A stretch of DNA of 64,000 nucleotides from NCBI GenBank assembly GCA_043228905.1, contig JBHGNT010000014.1, positions 19,964,001 through 20,028,000 on the forward strand. The letters run 5' to 3'. Position numbers and translations under genes: made by a program. Below, in pieces: positions 1 through 11,716 of this stretch. The first letter of the stretch is position 1. Each line of letters starts with the position of its first letter. Below the pieces are notes generated by a model. The model searched no databases. It was not told the origin of the DNA and worked only from the letters and a program-made list of their open reading frames with translations. This DNA is from Azolla caroliniana (taxonomy: Eukaryota; Polypodiophyta).

Positions 1-228
1 GGGGTAATTAATCCATATGTACATATTTCATGTACAGCCTTAGGGCGTTTCTTGTACTAATGTAGTATTTTTGTTTTGGGAAAATAAAAATTAAATTAGC
101 TAAACTGGTTGTCCAATTGGCATTTTACTGCCCTCTGGAAGATCCACAGCCCTGTTTAAGTAAGTGGCAATTTTTTATTTTGTTTTGAAGAATCTGGAAA
201 CTGATGGCTCTGTTCCCAATAAATCCAG

Positions 229-1631
229 GCAATAGTCGAGAAATATCAGTTTTGGCGAGTTCTCACATCATCTTGCGTTTTTGCATCAACACCTGAACTT
301 ATATTCGGTCTTTTTCTTATCTATTACTTCCGCATATTTGAGAGACAAATTGGCTCCAATAAATATGCTGTACGTCTGTTGATAATTTGCGATTTGTATA
401 TTCTTTCCCTTCTTGAAGTTAGTTATTGATACTTATTTTGCTCCAGGTGTTCTTGACATTCTCTACAATCCTGAGTACAATACTTAATTTAGTGGCTATT
501 TATTGTTTAAAAGGTATCTGCTGTAAGTTTTTCTAAGCATGTGTGTTCTTCATGAATAAAGTAATGATCAAACAAAACCTTTGTAAAAACATGAAATTTT
601 TCTCTAGAAATAGCTATAGTTTGAATTTTATATTCTATGTCCGTCTTCTTTAGTTCCGTCGTTTTACAAAGATTTATTCTTCAGATCATTCTCCTTTGGG
701 ATTGTCCCCTGGGCCATATGGGCTCGTATTTGCTTCATTTATTCAGTTCTATTTTGATATTCCCACGACAACTCACTTCCGAGTATTTGGAGCTAACCTT
801 TCAGACAAGTCATTTGTTTATCTCGCTGGATTACAGGTACCAAGATAGCTTATACACATTATGATCTCACATTGACATCTTTTTTTATGTCTGCTAAATG
901 ATTGCCATTTCCTTGCAGCTTTTAGTTTCTTCATGGAAACGGACGTTGATACCTGGTATGTGCGGATTTCTGGCTGGGGCTGTTTATCACATGAATGTGC
1001 TCAAGATTCGACGTGTCAAAGTAAATCTTTTTGAAATGTTAAATCTCTCTTATCAAATGTGTACATGTGTGTATGTATGTAATGTCTTATTTTGTGATTT
1101 TTCACCTTACATTGTGGTTTTCCACCAGCATATTATGTATGGTAAATAAAGCGTGCCTATGTACACACGTACTCATGGTAAAAAGGGGAACAAAAAGAAT
1201 TGGAATGGAATCTTCCTCTCATTCATATGTTGGTTTTAACAGTTCCCTGAAGCATTGGCTTCAGCTATGGGCCGTGCTTTCGGAGCATTGTTTCAAAGAG
1301 TACAGTCTCCAGCTTCAAGGGAAAATTCTAGAAGCTCTCAAAATGCACAGGTTATCAGTGGATTGCAGGTTTCGATTCTTTGTAGATGTATCATCACTCA
1401 TGCCCTTTGTACTTCTATTTACTGATTTTGACTTGGTTTTGTGGCCGAGCAAAGCAGGGACACGTACCCCCATTGATTCCCTCAGTACCTGTCTCGCTTC
1501 CACCCCCGGAAGAATCTGTTGCCATGCTGGTATCTATGGGGTTTGATAGAAATAGAGCTGTACAAGCGCTTACAGAGGCCCGAAATGATGTAACAAGAGC
1601 AACAAATCTTTTAGTTGAGGGTCAAGCATGA
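229..1631 (+). CDS. Rhomboid-like protein with C-terminal UBA domain (RBL18/UBAC2 family), 3' six exons
   Basis: Exons at 229-369, 447-513, 685-836, 919-1020, 1243-1368 (alternative end 1350) and 1458-1631 join in one frame with GT-AG borders and give 253 residues; the N-terminus lies left of the window. The reading matches the plant RBL18/UBAC2 family: conserved stretches include [25 protein letters not shown]-like [11 protein letters not shown] and [13 protein letters not shown]. The last exon encodes a UBA domain ([16 protein letters not shown], then [15 protein letters not shown]). Family knowledge: polytopic rhomboid-fold ER membrane proteins, usually lacking catalytic residues, with a cytosolic UBA that binds ubiquitin, linked to ER quality control. 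I see no GxSx protease motif in the visible part, so a pseudoprotease is likely. The stop is TGA at 1629-1631. Bases 1-228 look like intron. Confidence 0.9.
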
Positions 1632-2471
1632 AACTCACAAGGGCTGTACTTAACAATGATGCTATTTGATCAGGTATTGAAAGTCATTAAAAATATTCAA
1701 ATGTTTTTCCAGGATTTGATATGTATTTAATTTGAGAACAATAGCATAATGGTGTGTGGTTGGCTGTTTGTCCCAGTATCCTAAAGTTGAACTGAGGTTC
1801 ACACATTTGGCACACATGGAATCCAGCAGAATACTAGCAAATATTTATTGAACGATTGGTCTCACTTGATTCATTTTCCACAATTGGTTGAGAGAATATT
1901 CTTAAATATTCCATGGGTCATCTTGGGTTAACCAGCTCAAGGTTTTTGTAATACATGTGGGTTGTGGCTATTGAATGAGTTTTTATAATCAATATTAGTT
2001 TTGGTTGGAGCTAAATGTGGCTATGCTGTATATGAGCAAAGATGAATACATTCTGTAAAGATATGAAGTTTGAAATAAAGATGGAGAAAGTAAAGCTTCT
2101 TTAAAGTGCAAATTCTGTTTACGTAATGGCTCCAATCAAAGATGTCTTTATCTATAACTCAATGTTGCTATGTTTGGATTGAGCTATATGTAGTCCTTGA
2201 CATATTTGTCAACTGTTGAAGATTGTGCATTGCAAAGATGGTCTAGGTCTTGCTATCAAGAAGGCTTGATCTGAAGCTGGACTGACCTCTTGTCTTGCTT
2301 TGTGATGTGATGAATCCATCTAACATACTTACCAACATATTTCCAAAGTGTAATTCCATTTAGTATCTGCCTTCCAAGCAGAGGATATGGGTTACACTCT
2401 TGTTATTTGGAACTGACAAATTGGACAAGATGACTACAGATCATGGTTATATGAAATCCATTATCTACAAC
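1632..2471. other. 3' flank of the RBL18-like gene
   Basis: No coding pattern. This is AT-rich sequence that should hold the 3' UTR and poly(A) signals of the gene to the left (AATAAAG near 2075 is a candidate). It ends at the MITE target-site duplication. Confidence 0.5.
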
Positions 2472-3227
2472 TAGCAATGGCCTTGGTTCGGTTCGGTTTC
2501 TTCGAATTGAAACCAAACCAAACCATTTATTCATAATAAAAACCAAACCAAATTGTTTAAAATTTATGAAGCCATTTAAATCGAACCATTTAAAAATAGG
2601 AGAAACCAAACTGTTTATTGAAAATTTAGAACCAAACCAAGCCAGCTAATCATAAATCAAAACCAAACCAAACCAAACAATTTTTGACAGATATGTATTG
2701 ATCCTTATACTTATCATAAATTTGGTGATCATACTTATCATAAATTTGTTTATCATACTTATTATAAATTTTGTTATAATACTTATTGAAAATTTGGACA
2801 TCATACTTATTATAAATTTGGTCATCATACTTATTATAAATTTAGTTATCATACACTTATCATAAATTTGGTTATCATACTAATCATAAATTTGGTCATC
2901 CTAGTTATCATAAATTTGGTGTTTAAAATTAATGCATATAAGATTTAATAAGATAAAATTGGCGTTTAAAATTAAAAGCTAAAAGTTGAAACCTATTGGG
3001 AAAATTTAGGAGTATTTTTTTAACCTATAAACCGTTAAACCTTAAAACCAAACCACATAAACTGAAACCGATAAGCCAATAAACTGCTAAACCATGAAAT
3101 TCAAAACCAAACCGAGTAGTAACATTTGAACCTAAACCAAACCGCTTATTTATCTTTGAACCAATAAACCGTTAAGCCATGGTTTAACGGTTCGGTTTAG
3201 TTTGAGCCGAAACCGGGCCCATTGCTA
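2472..3227. mobile_element. Non-autonomous hAT-type MITE
   Basis: The ends are inverted: TAGCAATGGCC at the left and GGGCCCATTGCTA at the right, followed inwards by GGTTCGGTTC-type and GAACCGTTAAACC-type subterminal repeats. It is flanked by an 8-bp duplication with one mismatch, TCTACAAC (2464-2471) and TCCACAAC (3228-3235). TIRs with TAG ends, subterminal CGGTTCGGTT runs and 8-bp duplications are typical of plant hAT MITEs. No transposase is present. The interior carries a minisatellite. Confidence 0.85.
2690..2935. repeat. Minisatellite, about 25-bp unit
   Basis: About nine imperfect tandem copies of ATACTTATCATAAATTTGGT, some with a few extra bases, inside the MITE at 2472-3227. Confidence 0.85.
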
Positions 3228-3235
3228 TCCACAAC

Positions 3236-4583
3236 CCATATATGACATATGAATTGGGATGAATGTTTAGACTGAAGAGAACAAGCAATAGGGGAAAAGG
3301 AAGAGCATCCCATAAAAGCAGCATGGTTGATGGTTGCTCTTGTATTCCCTTAAATTGGTTTAATTGGCAATGGCAGGGGATGGATGATTTTCCCCGTTTG
3401 ATGCTATCATGCGAAAGTTGTTTCCATGATTTAGGAATTCAATTGATTTTAGATAATCCATCTTTTCGTGGCACAACATGAAACATGTGCAGAAAAACAT
3501 GTAATGAAAATGGATAAATCAATCTCCTTCAAGAAGAATCATCGAAGGTTGTTCTTTCCTATATTCGTAAATTTTTTCTATTACTTAATTCTCCCAAAAT
3601 AAGTTCATTTTAAATTATTCTACACATTATTTTCCCACTTGTCGTATTGTGTGCATGTGCATAACAATCATGCCATAAAATGCATTAATACATTGGAAGA
3701 TGTTCCCTCAACATCACCAATTCAAAACATTCAGTTAGGCATGACACCAAGGACTACACTACATGGTATGATCTTTATTTAGAAATGCCTTGTTTACAAT
3801 GCCAATTATCCTACCATGTTCATGTGCATGACAATCATTCCATATAATGTATAAATACATTGGACGATGTTTACCCAACATCATGAAGCACACAACAATT
3901 CAAGAATTTGACCGAGTTATCATGTCACCAACCATTACACTACAATGTATATGGTCCTAAATTTAAAATGTCTTCTTTACAGGCCCAAAAACCTGTGTAG
4001 CATATGCAACTTGAAACATCCATTGAATATCTACATCATAGGGTTTAAATTACTTGCAATGAATACAAGGACTTTCGAGCTTAGTCAATCTATCTCATTC
4101 ACTGAACTTGACATCAGTGTCAGGCAAATGCAAATAGGCACCATTGATTTGCACATTAAAATTAATGATGAATGGTTGTCTAATAAGGTTTTCTTAAATT
4201 GTGGATGCCTTTCAAGGTCAATGTATGCCCCGTCCATTTGTTTTATGGTGAAATATGTGGGTTTAGGGTTTATAGATGATCAAAATATGGAGTAATGGAT
4301 ATGCTTCAAAACATCCTTCAAGAACACCATATAATGGATATTGCCAAAGGGATAAAGAATCCATTACATTCATACTAAATAGGTGGTAAGCAAATACAAC
4401 AAATCAATTTTTTATTCTTACCGCCAACCTGATTTAAAATGGGACAATGAATATCTACAACTCATTTCATGAATCACGAAAATTGTCAAATTTCAGAAAG
4501 CAGAATAAACATTACAAAATAAAGCTCATTTCACTGGAGGAAAAATTTAGAAAATTGATGGCATTTAGAAAAAACTTATTTCA
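3236..4583. other. Intergenic between MITE and PYRR 3' end
   Basis: No gene recognised. It contains the duplicated block at 3651-3980, listed separately. The right end should include the PYRR 3' UTR, since that gene is read leftwards and stops at 4584. Confidence 0.5.
3651..3980. repeat. Diverged direct duplication, about 150-160 bp unit
   Basis: 3651-3798 and 3821-3980 share ordered matches: CATGTGCAT(A/G)ACAATCAT, then TACATTGGA(A/C)GATGTT, then CAACATCA, ACCA then ACTACA, and a TGT(C)TTTACA end. Similarity is low enough to mean an old event. Confidence 0.65.
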
Positions 4584-7500
4584 CTAGCTGGAAGCATGCT
4601 CAATACTTTCCATGCCAACAAAATTAGGAATACTACTATGTTCTTCTCTCAGAAACTCAGCTCTGAGTCTCATAAGTAAGCGGCCCAAGTGATTGAGTCC
4701 TTCCCCATCTCGACCCGACCCCCAATAGAGATCATGAGGTGAGCCTTCAGAAAGTATAGATCCAGTTGTCGAGAGCAGCAAAGATTTCAAAGAAGGATAG
4801 CTTGTAAATTTGGCACGTAATGCGGTGTACATTACTTCTATTCTCATTATTTCCCAATCCTCCCGTACCTACAGGAAAACAAAAGACGATGAGACTAATA
4901 ATATGATTTTCTCGCATGAAAGAGTTGGTGTTATTATACATACATACCAGATCAGGCCTCTGCTTTGCTAGACTCCTCCCTAATCTTGCTGCTTCCTCTG
5001 GACTTTTGGCAGCTTTAATCATTTTGACTTGATTTAGTGCAAGAGGATCTTCAACACCATTATACTTTTGCGCCTGTTACATGGAGAAAGCAATGAATTA
5101 AGTGACTTCATCAAAATACCCCTCTTCCACTATAAAGATGGTGCATCGCCATGTCATATTCCGAGGTACAACTCATCCAGCAGAGATTAGTAGATAAAGT
5201 AGAAAATCATAAAATCTATGTAAGCAGGAAATTTAGTTCATCAAAAGAAAGACAATGACACTTAATCGATCTAGTGGCAACAATATTTCATTTTCCAATT
5301 TCTTCACTTACCAATATGATCTTTAATCAATTTGAAGAATATCTTTGAGCTAATTTGCTATCACTATTAGGATTGAACTGAACTCAGACCACACCATACC
5401 CCTTAAATGAACTCTGACCTCTGAACAGATTTTTTGGAGGGCTACAATGAAATAATGACTTTCTAAAGTATAAACAAAACATTTTGGGCTACATTAGCAT
5501 AATGACTTTCTAAGAGCAGAAAAGCTACGTTTTTGCAGAAAAATGAACCTGATAGTAATGTTCGACGCTAGTCCACAGCACATCATTTCCATCAGAGTCA
5601 GTAACTGTTATTGGATGAGGAGAGAAGTTGGAAAGGGCACCAAAAACATTCCATGACTTGTAAAATGAGATTATACTCTGCTTGTCAGAAAAGGAAGCTG
5701 CCTCAGAAGCATCAAGCTCATCAATTCCAGCAGGAACTACTAAATCAGGGATTGGCTGCAAGTACCCAGTGATAAGCATGTCTGGGCCTATCTGCAACAC
5801 ACAAACATGCATAATTCTATGAATTGAAATATGCATAACATTGGCCAAATGTATCGAGAAACTACAGGGCTTACCTGCTCAAAAGATACATCCTCGAGAT
5901 TTAGTGCCTGTGTCATCTCCACCATTCCCATATCACCAACTGGAGAAGGTGCATGAACACCTCCAATTATCTTGGGTGCCACAAATGCAAGCACCTGCTC
6001 TGAAGAGAATGAAAGCTACTTACTAATCAAGGAGTGGAGCAAATTATCTTGCTTTCACTTGCACATGAAGGATTTGAAACGGTAAGAAAGGAGGGTAAGG
6101 ATGCCATACTTTATGAATTACACCAGATGTGATAGCCGGTGCAGCCAAAGTACCCCCACATTCCCATAGAATACTCAAAAAGCCTCGATCATAACAATAA
6201 TCCATAGCTCCCTTTGGTGTTAGAAAATCAAACTCTACAATTTCTACTCCTTTGCTCTGAAGTCTACGTTGAAAATCTTTCCGTGCTCCTCTCTGTGTCA
6301 TAACTATGGTAGGTGTAAAAGAGACATCCCATAGTTTTGCGTCCTCAGGCAAATTCATACCTCGAGACATCACTATGCGGACAGGTAGATGACCACCATC
6401 TTGCCTAGTTGTTAATTGGGGATCTGCAAACACCATTGGTTAAAGTAAATCACGGTCAAGGAGATCCAATTTCATAGAATCACAACAAATAATTTTTTTG
6501 TTGTTTCCCATAATTTTTTATGTGCATGCAGATGTACGACCAAGACTCTGATTCAATGTATCACAGTTTGCATAATATTATATCACATTTCATTATCTGT
6601 GACCTGCAAAGTTAAGAAATTGAATGTTTTTTCAAGGGTAAACCCCCAGGAATGTGCATATTGAAAATTTAAAAAAACACTCATGCAAAAAAAAGTGCAT
6701 TTCTATACGTTTCAATTATACATATATGCACGCAATTTAAGGGAAATAATATTCCCAGAAAGTGGTCCACAGGATCTTCATACCATTTTCCATAATTGAC
6801 AATTTTACTCACTCTTCTTATGTCATCCTCTTTTCCCCAGTTTTCGCATTTTATTGGGATTCCCATGACAATAACCAGATTCATTGACGGAGAGCCAAAT
6901 ATAGTCTCTGATAGAAATCAATTGTGCAATAGCTAGCAAGTGTCCGCTGGCTATTGAACACCAATATTCCGAAGGGTGTAACATAAAGAAAGAACTTCAA
7001 GACAGGAGCTTCATTTCATTGCAACAGGATGGGAATGAGAAAGGGAGAAGTTTATGCTCACCATCACGACGAACAGTGTTCCCTCCAACAACAATAGCAT
7101 CACTCCGTCCGCGTGTAGCAAAAACTCTTTGGCGAGATAACTTGCTAGTGATCCATGCTGCATGCCCACTACTTGCAGCAATCTTACCTGATAATCAACA
7201 TCATGGATAGAAATCCTAAAATAACAGCATTCCTTTACACCTTTCAAAATAAGAGAACAAAATCAAAAGACCCACACCATCAAGTGTCATCCCGTACTTG
7301 AGAGTTGAGAATGGACTATGATATGATGCCCTATAGAGAAGAGGAATGTTAACATTTTGGCAGGCTTTCAAAGCTTTCTGAAAAGATAGCAGAAATCAAC
7401 GGATTAAAAACCCTACCCCAAAATGAGATGAATTAGAGCTTCTTGTAATTCTAATTCAAAAACTTCAAAACATAAGAAGAGGCTTTTCTGCATATGAAAA

Positions 7501-10500
7501 TGCACTAAATGTATATTAGTTGGTTTTATAGACAATAACTATAGAGTATTGTTTCTGAGAAAAGAAGCGAAAATCAAATGAGTGTTGTCTGAAACATTTA
7601 TAGTCATCTACATTGAGTGACAGGAAATGTGATGTAGAGGGACATCTTTAGGAATGATGTAAGGATGAAGACAATGACAACGCAGATATAGCTGATTAGA
7701 AAGACCCCTAGCTGATTTGTTCTCTTTCTGTTATGCCCACTGGAGAGTACCTATGAAACCCTATGTGCTGGTTTCAGTCACTGAGATAGGCTTAAACTTC
7801 TGGCTGTACTTTTAGAAGGTAGGCATTCGTAATTATATCATTGCTTACTAATTATCCCTAAATGAAAGGGATGCCAATCTTTGGAGCCAATTGCTGTCAA
7901 CTTTATTGTTCAGGAGCGATATAGTTTCCTAGATGTGAAATTAGGTCCTAGGGAGTCTAAAATCTTAAGGACACATTTCTTCATTCATAATATATTTTTC
8001 GGGAGTTGAAATTTTGGTTAAATCGGTGGCAGGTGGTTTATCACCCTCTGGAAGTTACATAGGCCAATTTCACCCAATGATCTTAGTAGCCAGCGGTGCT
8101 TCAGCAGCTACTGGCTGCATACATGAACTGAACAGTGATGGATCGGGCATTATTCAAGAATCAGCCGCTTCCTATAGGACAACTACAAGCAAAATCATCC
8201 AATGCCTTCTGCTTGTAGCAAGCATTGGGAAAGGTCAGTTAAATGTTTAGTTCTCCCTGATCCTGTTATTTGCAACTTAAAAACACTTGAGTTTTCTAAT
8301 GTTGCAGAAACAGGGTTTAGATAGGAAGTTGATCAGAATCGCCATGTGTCAGTACAATGTAGTTCAGTGGATCTAGCTGGATAACATCTAGATTCGAAAA
8401 AGACCCTGTTCAAAACTATAAAATAAGCATCCTAGAAATAGCACATTTAGATTCTCTCTCACAAACACGAACCTATTCTTTTGTTACTTGCATTGACACT
8501 ATACATGTGTGATTTTTGCTAGGTTTAACACGCCATTATGGTAGTTTACAGAATCAATGCATTGTTATTTATCATACAGCCTTCAAGATGAGTTCAGTTT
8601 CAAATAAATTTGACGCCTTTTTATCATTTGATTCACATTTGTCCCCGGGACATAACAATATAGCCTTCATTACTAGTTTTCATCTTTATAAGTTTGTTGA
8701 CCTTCATTGTGTACTTTTGATGTGACAGCTCATTCCTTAGAAAATTAAGATGTTATGGCTTTACTGTTTCTGACACACATTCTTTGATTCTTGAGCATGT
8801 CCTCTTCCAATATCTCCAAGCACAATCACTTTATGGAAACATCAAACATTGAAAGACAAGTATGTTGACCGTTGCTGAGCATTGTAGAAGCATAATTATG
8901 GATAGCAACCAGAGTTAAAATTTCAAATATTAATGGAAGCTGTGCATGATATAATATGACAAAATCAACCTCAGTAGTTGCATTCACTTGCATATTTTCT
9001 CCAAAAACATCGACTCTAATATTCGCCTTCCTCAAGTCCTTTATTGCTTTTCCTTTGAAGTGTGGCAATGGATGGCGAAGCCCCACAACCACTCGGGAAA
9101 TCCCTGCCTGAAACTTCAAGATCAGATCTAGGTAGCTTTGATAAATTTAAACATTTATGCATCATAAGCAGCCTGTTAACGACATTCACGCATGAGAAAT
9201 GCATAATATTTACAAAGAAGCAGTGCAAGTTTTTGAAATAAATATAGCGGTGCAGGAAAGGTAAGTGTGACATGCTTTGCGATTTCTCGACTTTAAGTTG
9301 CATCCTAGTACTGAACTTCATTGCCCTCAGTCCGCTAGTTATAACTTAACACAAAAACCAGAAATGCGTCTCGAATTATGGATGGAAAACGGAAACATAA
9401 AGAGGTTGATCTTCACAGTGGTCTCTCAAAAGCATGTGTCCAATTAGTTAGAAACATAAAATAATGTCAAGTTACATTGCAGAAAAATATATCTAGAGAT
9501 ACATTAAAAAGAAGTTTCCAAATGATGTCTAAATTCCTACTCACCTATAATGTGTTCTTCAGCAACTGCATATGCTTATTCACAACCTTTCTTCCATACA
9601 ATAGACATTATCAAAGAAAGTTTGCTCACGGAGTCTGAAATGGGTCAAGCTCACCTACCTTTGACGTATTGTTCTGCAATTGTATATACACTTGGTAAAG
9701 TCCTTTGTCCCAGACAAAGGAGCAGGCTGCACATCAGATATCTCTGCTCGCCTAAGTATCTACAGGACACACCTATCTAATCAACATCTATTAAAATACT
9801 ACTTTACGAAGAATCTTACATAGCTGGGACTCTCTGACTTGGACCCTGAGTTACATTTAGTTCCATCCTTTAATGTAAACTCTACAAAAGGATTTGGTAT
9901 CTGACAATGCACATTATATTCTATCAAGTCGACCTGCACTACTAAACGCCAAATGTCAAGTCCTATCAAATAAACCCTTGAAGCAATCAAAGGTAATGAT
10001 CAAGTTTACATAACAAGTAGTCTTTATACAGGAGGCACTACTTGGACCACAAACAAAAATGAAAACGGAGAAATATGTGTCAAATATTTAATGATTAAAC
10101 TCCAAATATTGTATACTGTAAGATAATCGACGATAGTGACAGAATAAAAGACATCACCAAGTTCCAACAATCCATGCCTTCAATGGATACTAAGGACCAA
10201 CAAACCCAACCCCAAACTAATCTCATTCTCAGCCACTCTCCTAGCCATTCATCCTTTCAAGCACCCCCAAACAATGTCTTTAATGCCAAAGGAAATTTAA
10301 GGAAACCAAGAGATGTAGTTCCCCCTGGTTCATCTGATCCTTTATGGGTTTAAAAACTTGAAGCATATGACAATACCATGTGAACCATGTAGATGCCTCA
10401 GCTATATATAATCTACCCATGAATGAATATGCATCAGATAGTCATAGTTATCACGACATATTGCATTCTGAAGAATTGAGTTCTGTAACCGCCGAACCCC

Positions 10501-11037
10501 ATGTTATGATCATTGATTACACCAAGTGAGAAATGAAACAGAGATATCTGATGTTTAAACCCTAAACAGTGAAAAAAAATGCGCACAATAATCACAGTTA
10601 CCACAATATATTGCAAGTTAAATTCCTAGTTGCATTCTTCCATGGAAACAAACGAATGCATGTGTATAGAGAGAAGAAAACATTCTTTGTACATACATAT
10701 ATGTATGTATACATACTTGTTTCAGCGCGGAGATGGAGGCGTCATCGCCATGGCAATCACCCGGTTCGAGGTTGAGGTACGCGGTGGCTCCGCGCGCTCC
10801 ATCTCGGGCGGCGTGACACGCCTGGACCTCTGCCGAGTCGGTGCCCTGTGCATAGAGGAAGCTCTGGGCCACCACGTGGTCCCACCCCTTGGCGATGATG
10901 CAGGCGGAGTTGGGGTGGGGAGCAGTGTAGCCAGCTGAGCTATCAGCAAGCTGGGCGGCACGGATCAACAAGGCAGCATCCAGCTCCACAGAGGACCATC
11001 CTGATGCTAATGATGATGATGATGATGCTCCTAGCAT
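4584..11037 (-). CDS. PYRR: Riboflavin biosynthesis protein PYRR (deaminase-like + reductase + COG3236), nine exons
   Basis: Exons in reading order: 11037-10717, 9107-8970, 7377-7278, 7187-7062, 6423-6110, 5994-5875, 5791-5549, 5073-4948, 4868-4584. All borders are GT-AG, phases agree, and the product is 590 residues. Residues 1-153 resemble the RibD deaminase fold (YTAPHPNSACIIA, EPGDCHG), but the zinc site is degenerate: SAEV where active enzymes have HAE, and EPGDCHG where they have PCxxxGxxxxC. Residues about 154-373 are the RibD-type reductase (MTLDGKIAASSGHAAW, RGRSDAIVVGGNTV, SILWECGGTLA). Residues about 410-580 are the COG3236 domain (GALSNFSPHPI, SVEHYYQ, SPHDLYWG). Plant PYRR reduces the pyrimidine intermediate in plastids, and COG3236 is reported to remove damaged intermediates (family knowledge; Arabidopsis PHS1/At3g47390). 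Only about 17 residues precede the first domain, and an in-frame stop lies upstream. Confidence 0.95.
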
Positions 11038-11073
11038 TCTCTCTCTCTCCTCCTGGCTCCTCCTTGCTCTCTA

Positions 11074-11108
<35 letters not shown>

Positions 11109-11200
11109 GTATATCTCTCTTTCTTTCTCCCTCTCCTCCTCCTTGCTCTCTCTCTCTCTCTCTCTCTTATTTTTGGTGAAGACACATAATTATATTAATA
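11038..11200. repeat. CT and TA microsatellites at the PYRR 5' end
   Basis: Runs of CT (11038-11050, about 11074-11092 and 11146-11167) and a TA run (11092-11107) lie directly before the PYRR start codon. On the PYRR strand they read as GA repeats, so they probably form its 5' UTR or core promoter. Confidence 0.8.
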
Positions 11201-11235
11201 AATGTGTGTAAAAAACCGCTTACAATGGGTGTGAC

Positions 11236-11708
11236 TAGGGATCGGAAACGGTTCGGTTTACGCTTAGCCGGTTTGGACAAACCGGTTAAGCCTAAACCGT
11301 TTTGGGATCCTCGAACCTGAACCAAACCAAACCAAACCGATCCTAAATCGGTTTGAGAAACAACTTGAAAACCGGCTTGTCAAACGGTTTGGAAACTTCC
11401 CTCTCTCTCTCCCTCCCTCATACGATCCACTATGTAGAATACAAGCTCCTTGCCTCCCTCCCTCCCTCTCTCTCACGTTTGTGTAGTCTCTCTCTCTCTC
11501 TCTCTCCTTGTCTGTGTAGTCTCCTTCCCTCGCCCTCTCTATCTCAAGTTTCTAAACGGCTTAACCGGTTTGGCGAGACTCAAGCCAAGCCGAGTTGAGC
11601 TCAAACCGTTAAGGCGGGCTCAAGCCTAAGCCGAGCCGAGTCGCTAAGCCACTTTAAGCCGGTTTAGCCAAATGGTTTAGGCTTGAGCCGAGCCGTTGTC
11701 GATCCCTA
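11236..11708. mobile_element. Non-autonomous hAT-type MITE, second family
   Basis: The ends are TAGGGATCGGAAACGGTTCGG at left and, read inwards from the right, TAGGGATCGACAACGGCTCGG. Both are flanked by a perfect 8-bp duplication GGTGTGAC (11228-11235 and 11709-11716). The interior is rich in AAACCG/CGGTTT and holds CT-rich runs near 11400-11540. No coding capacity. Confidence 0.92.
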
Positions 11709-11716
11709 GGTGTGAC

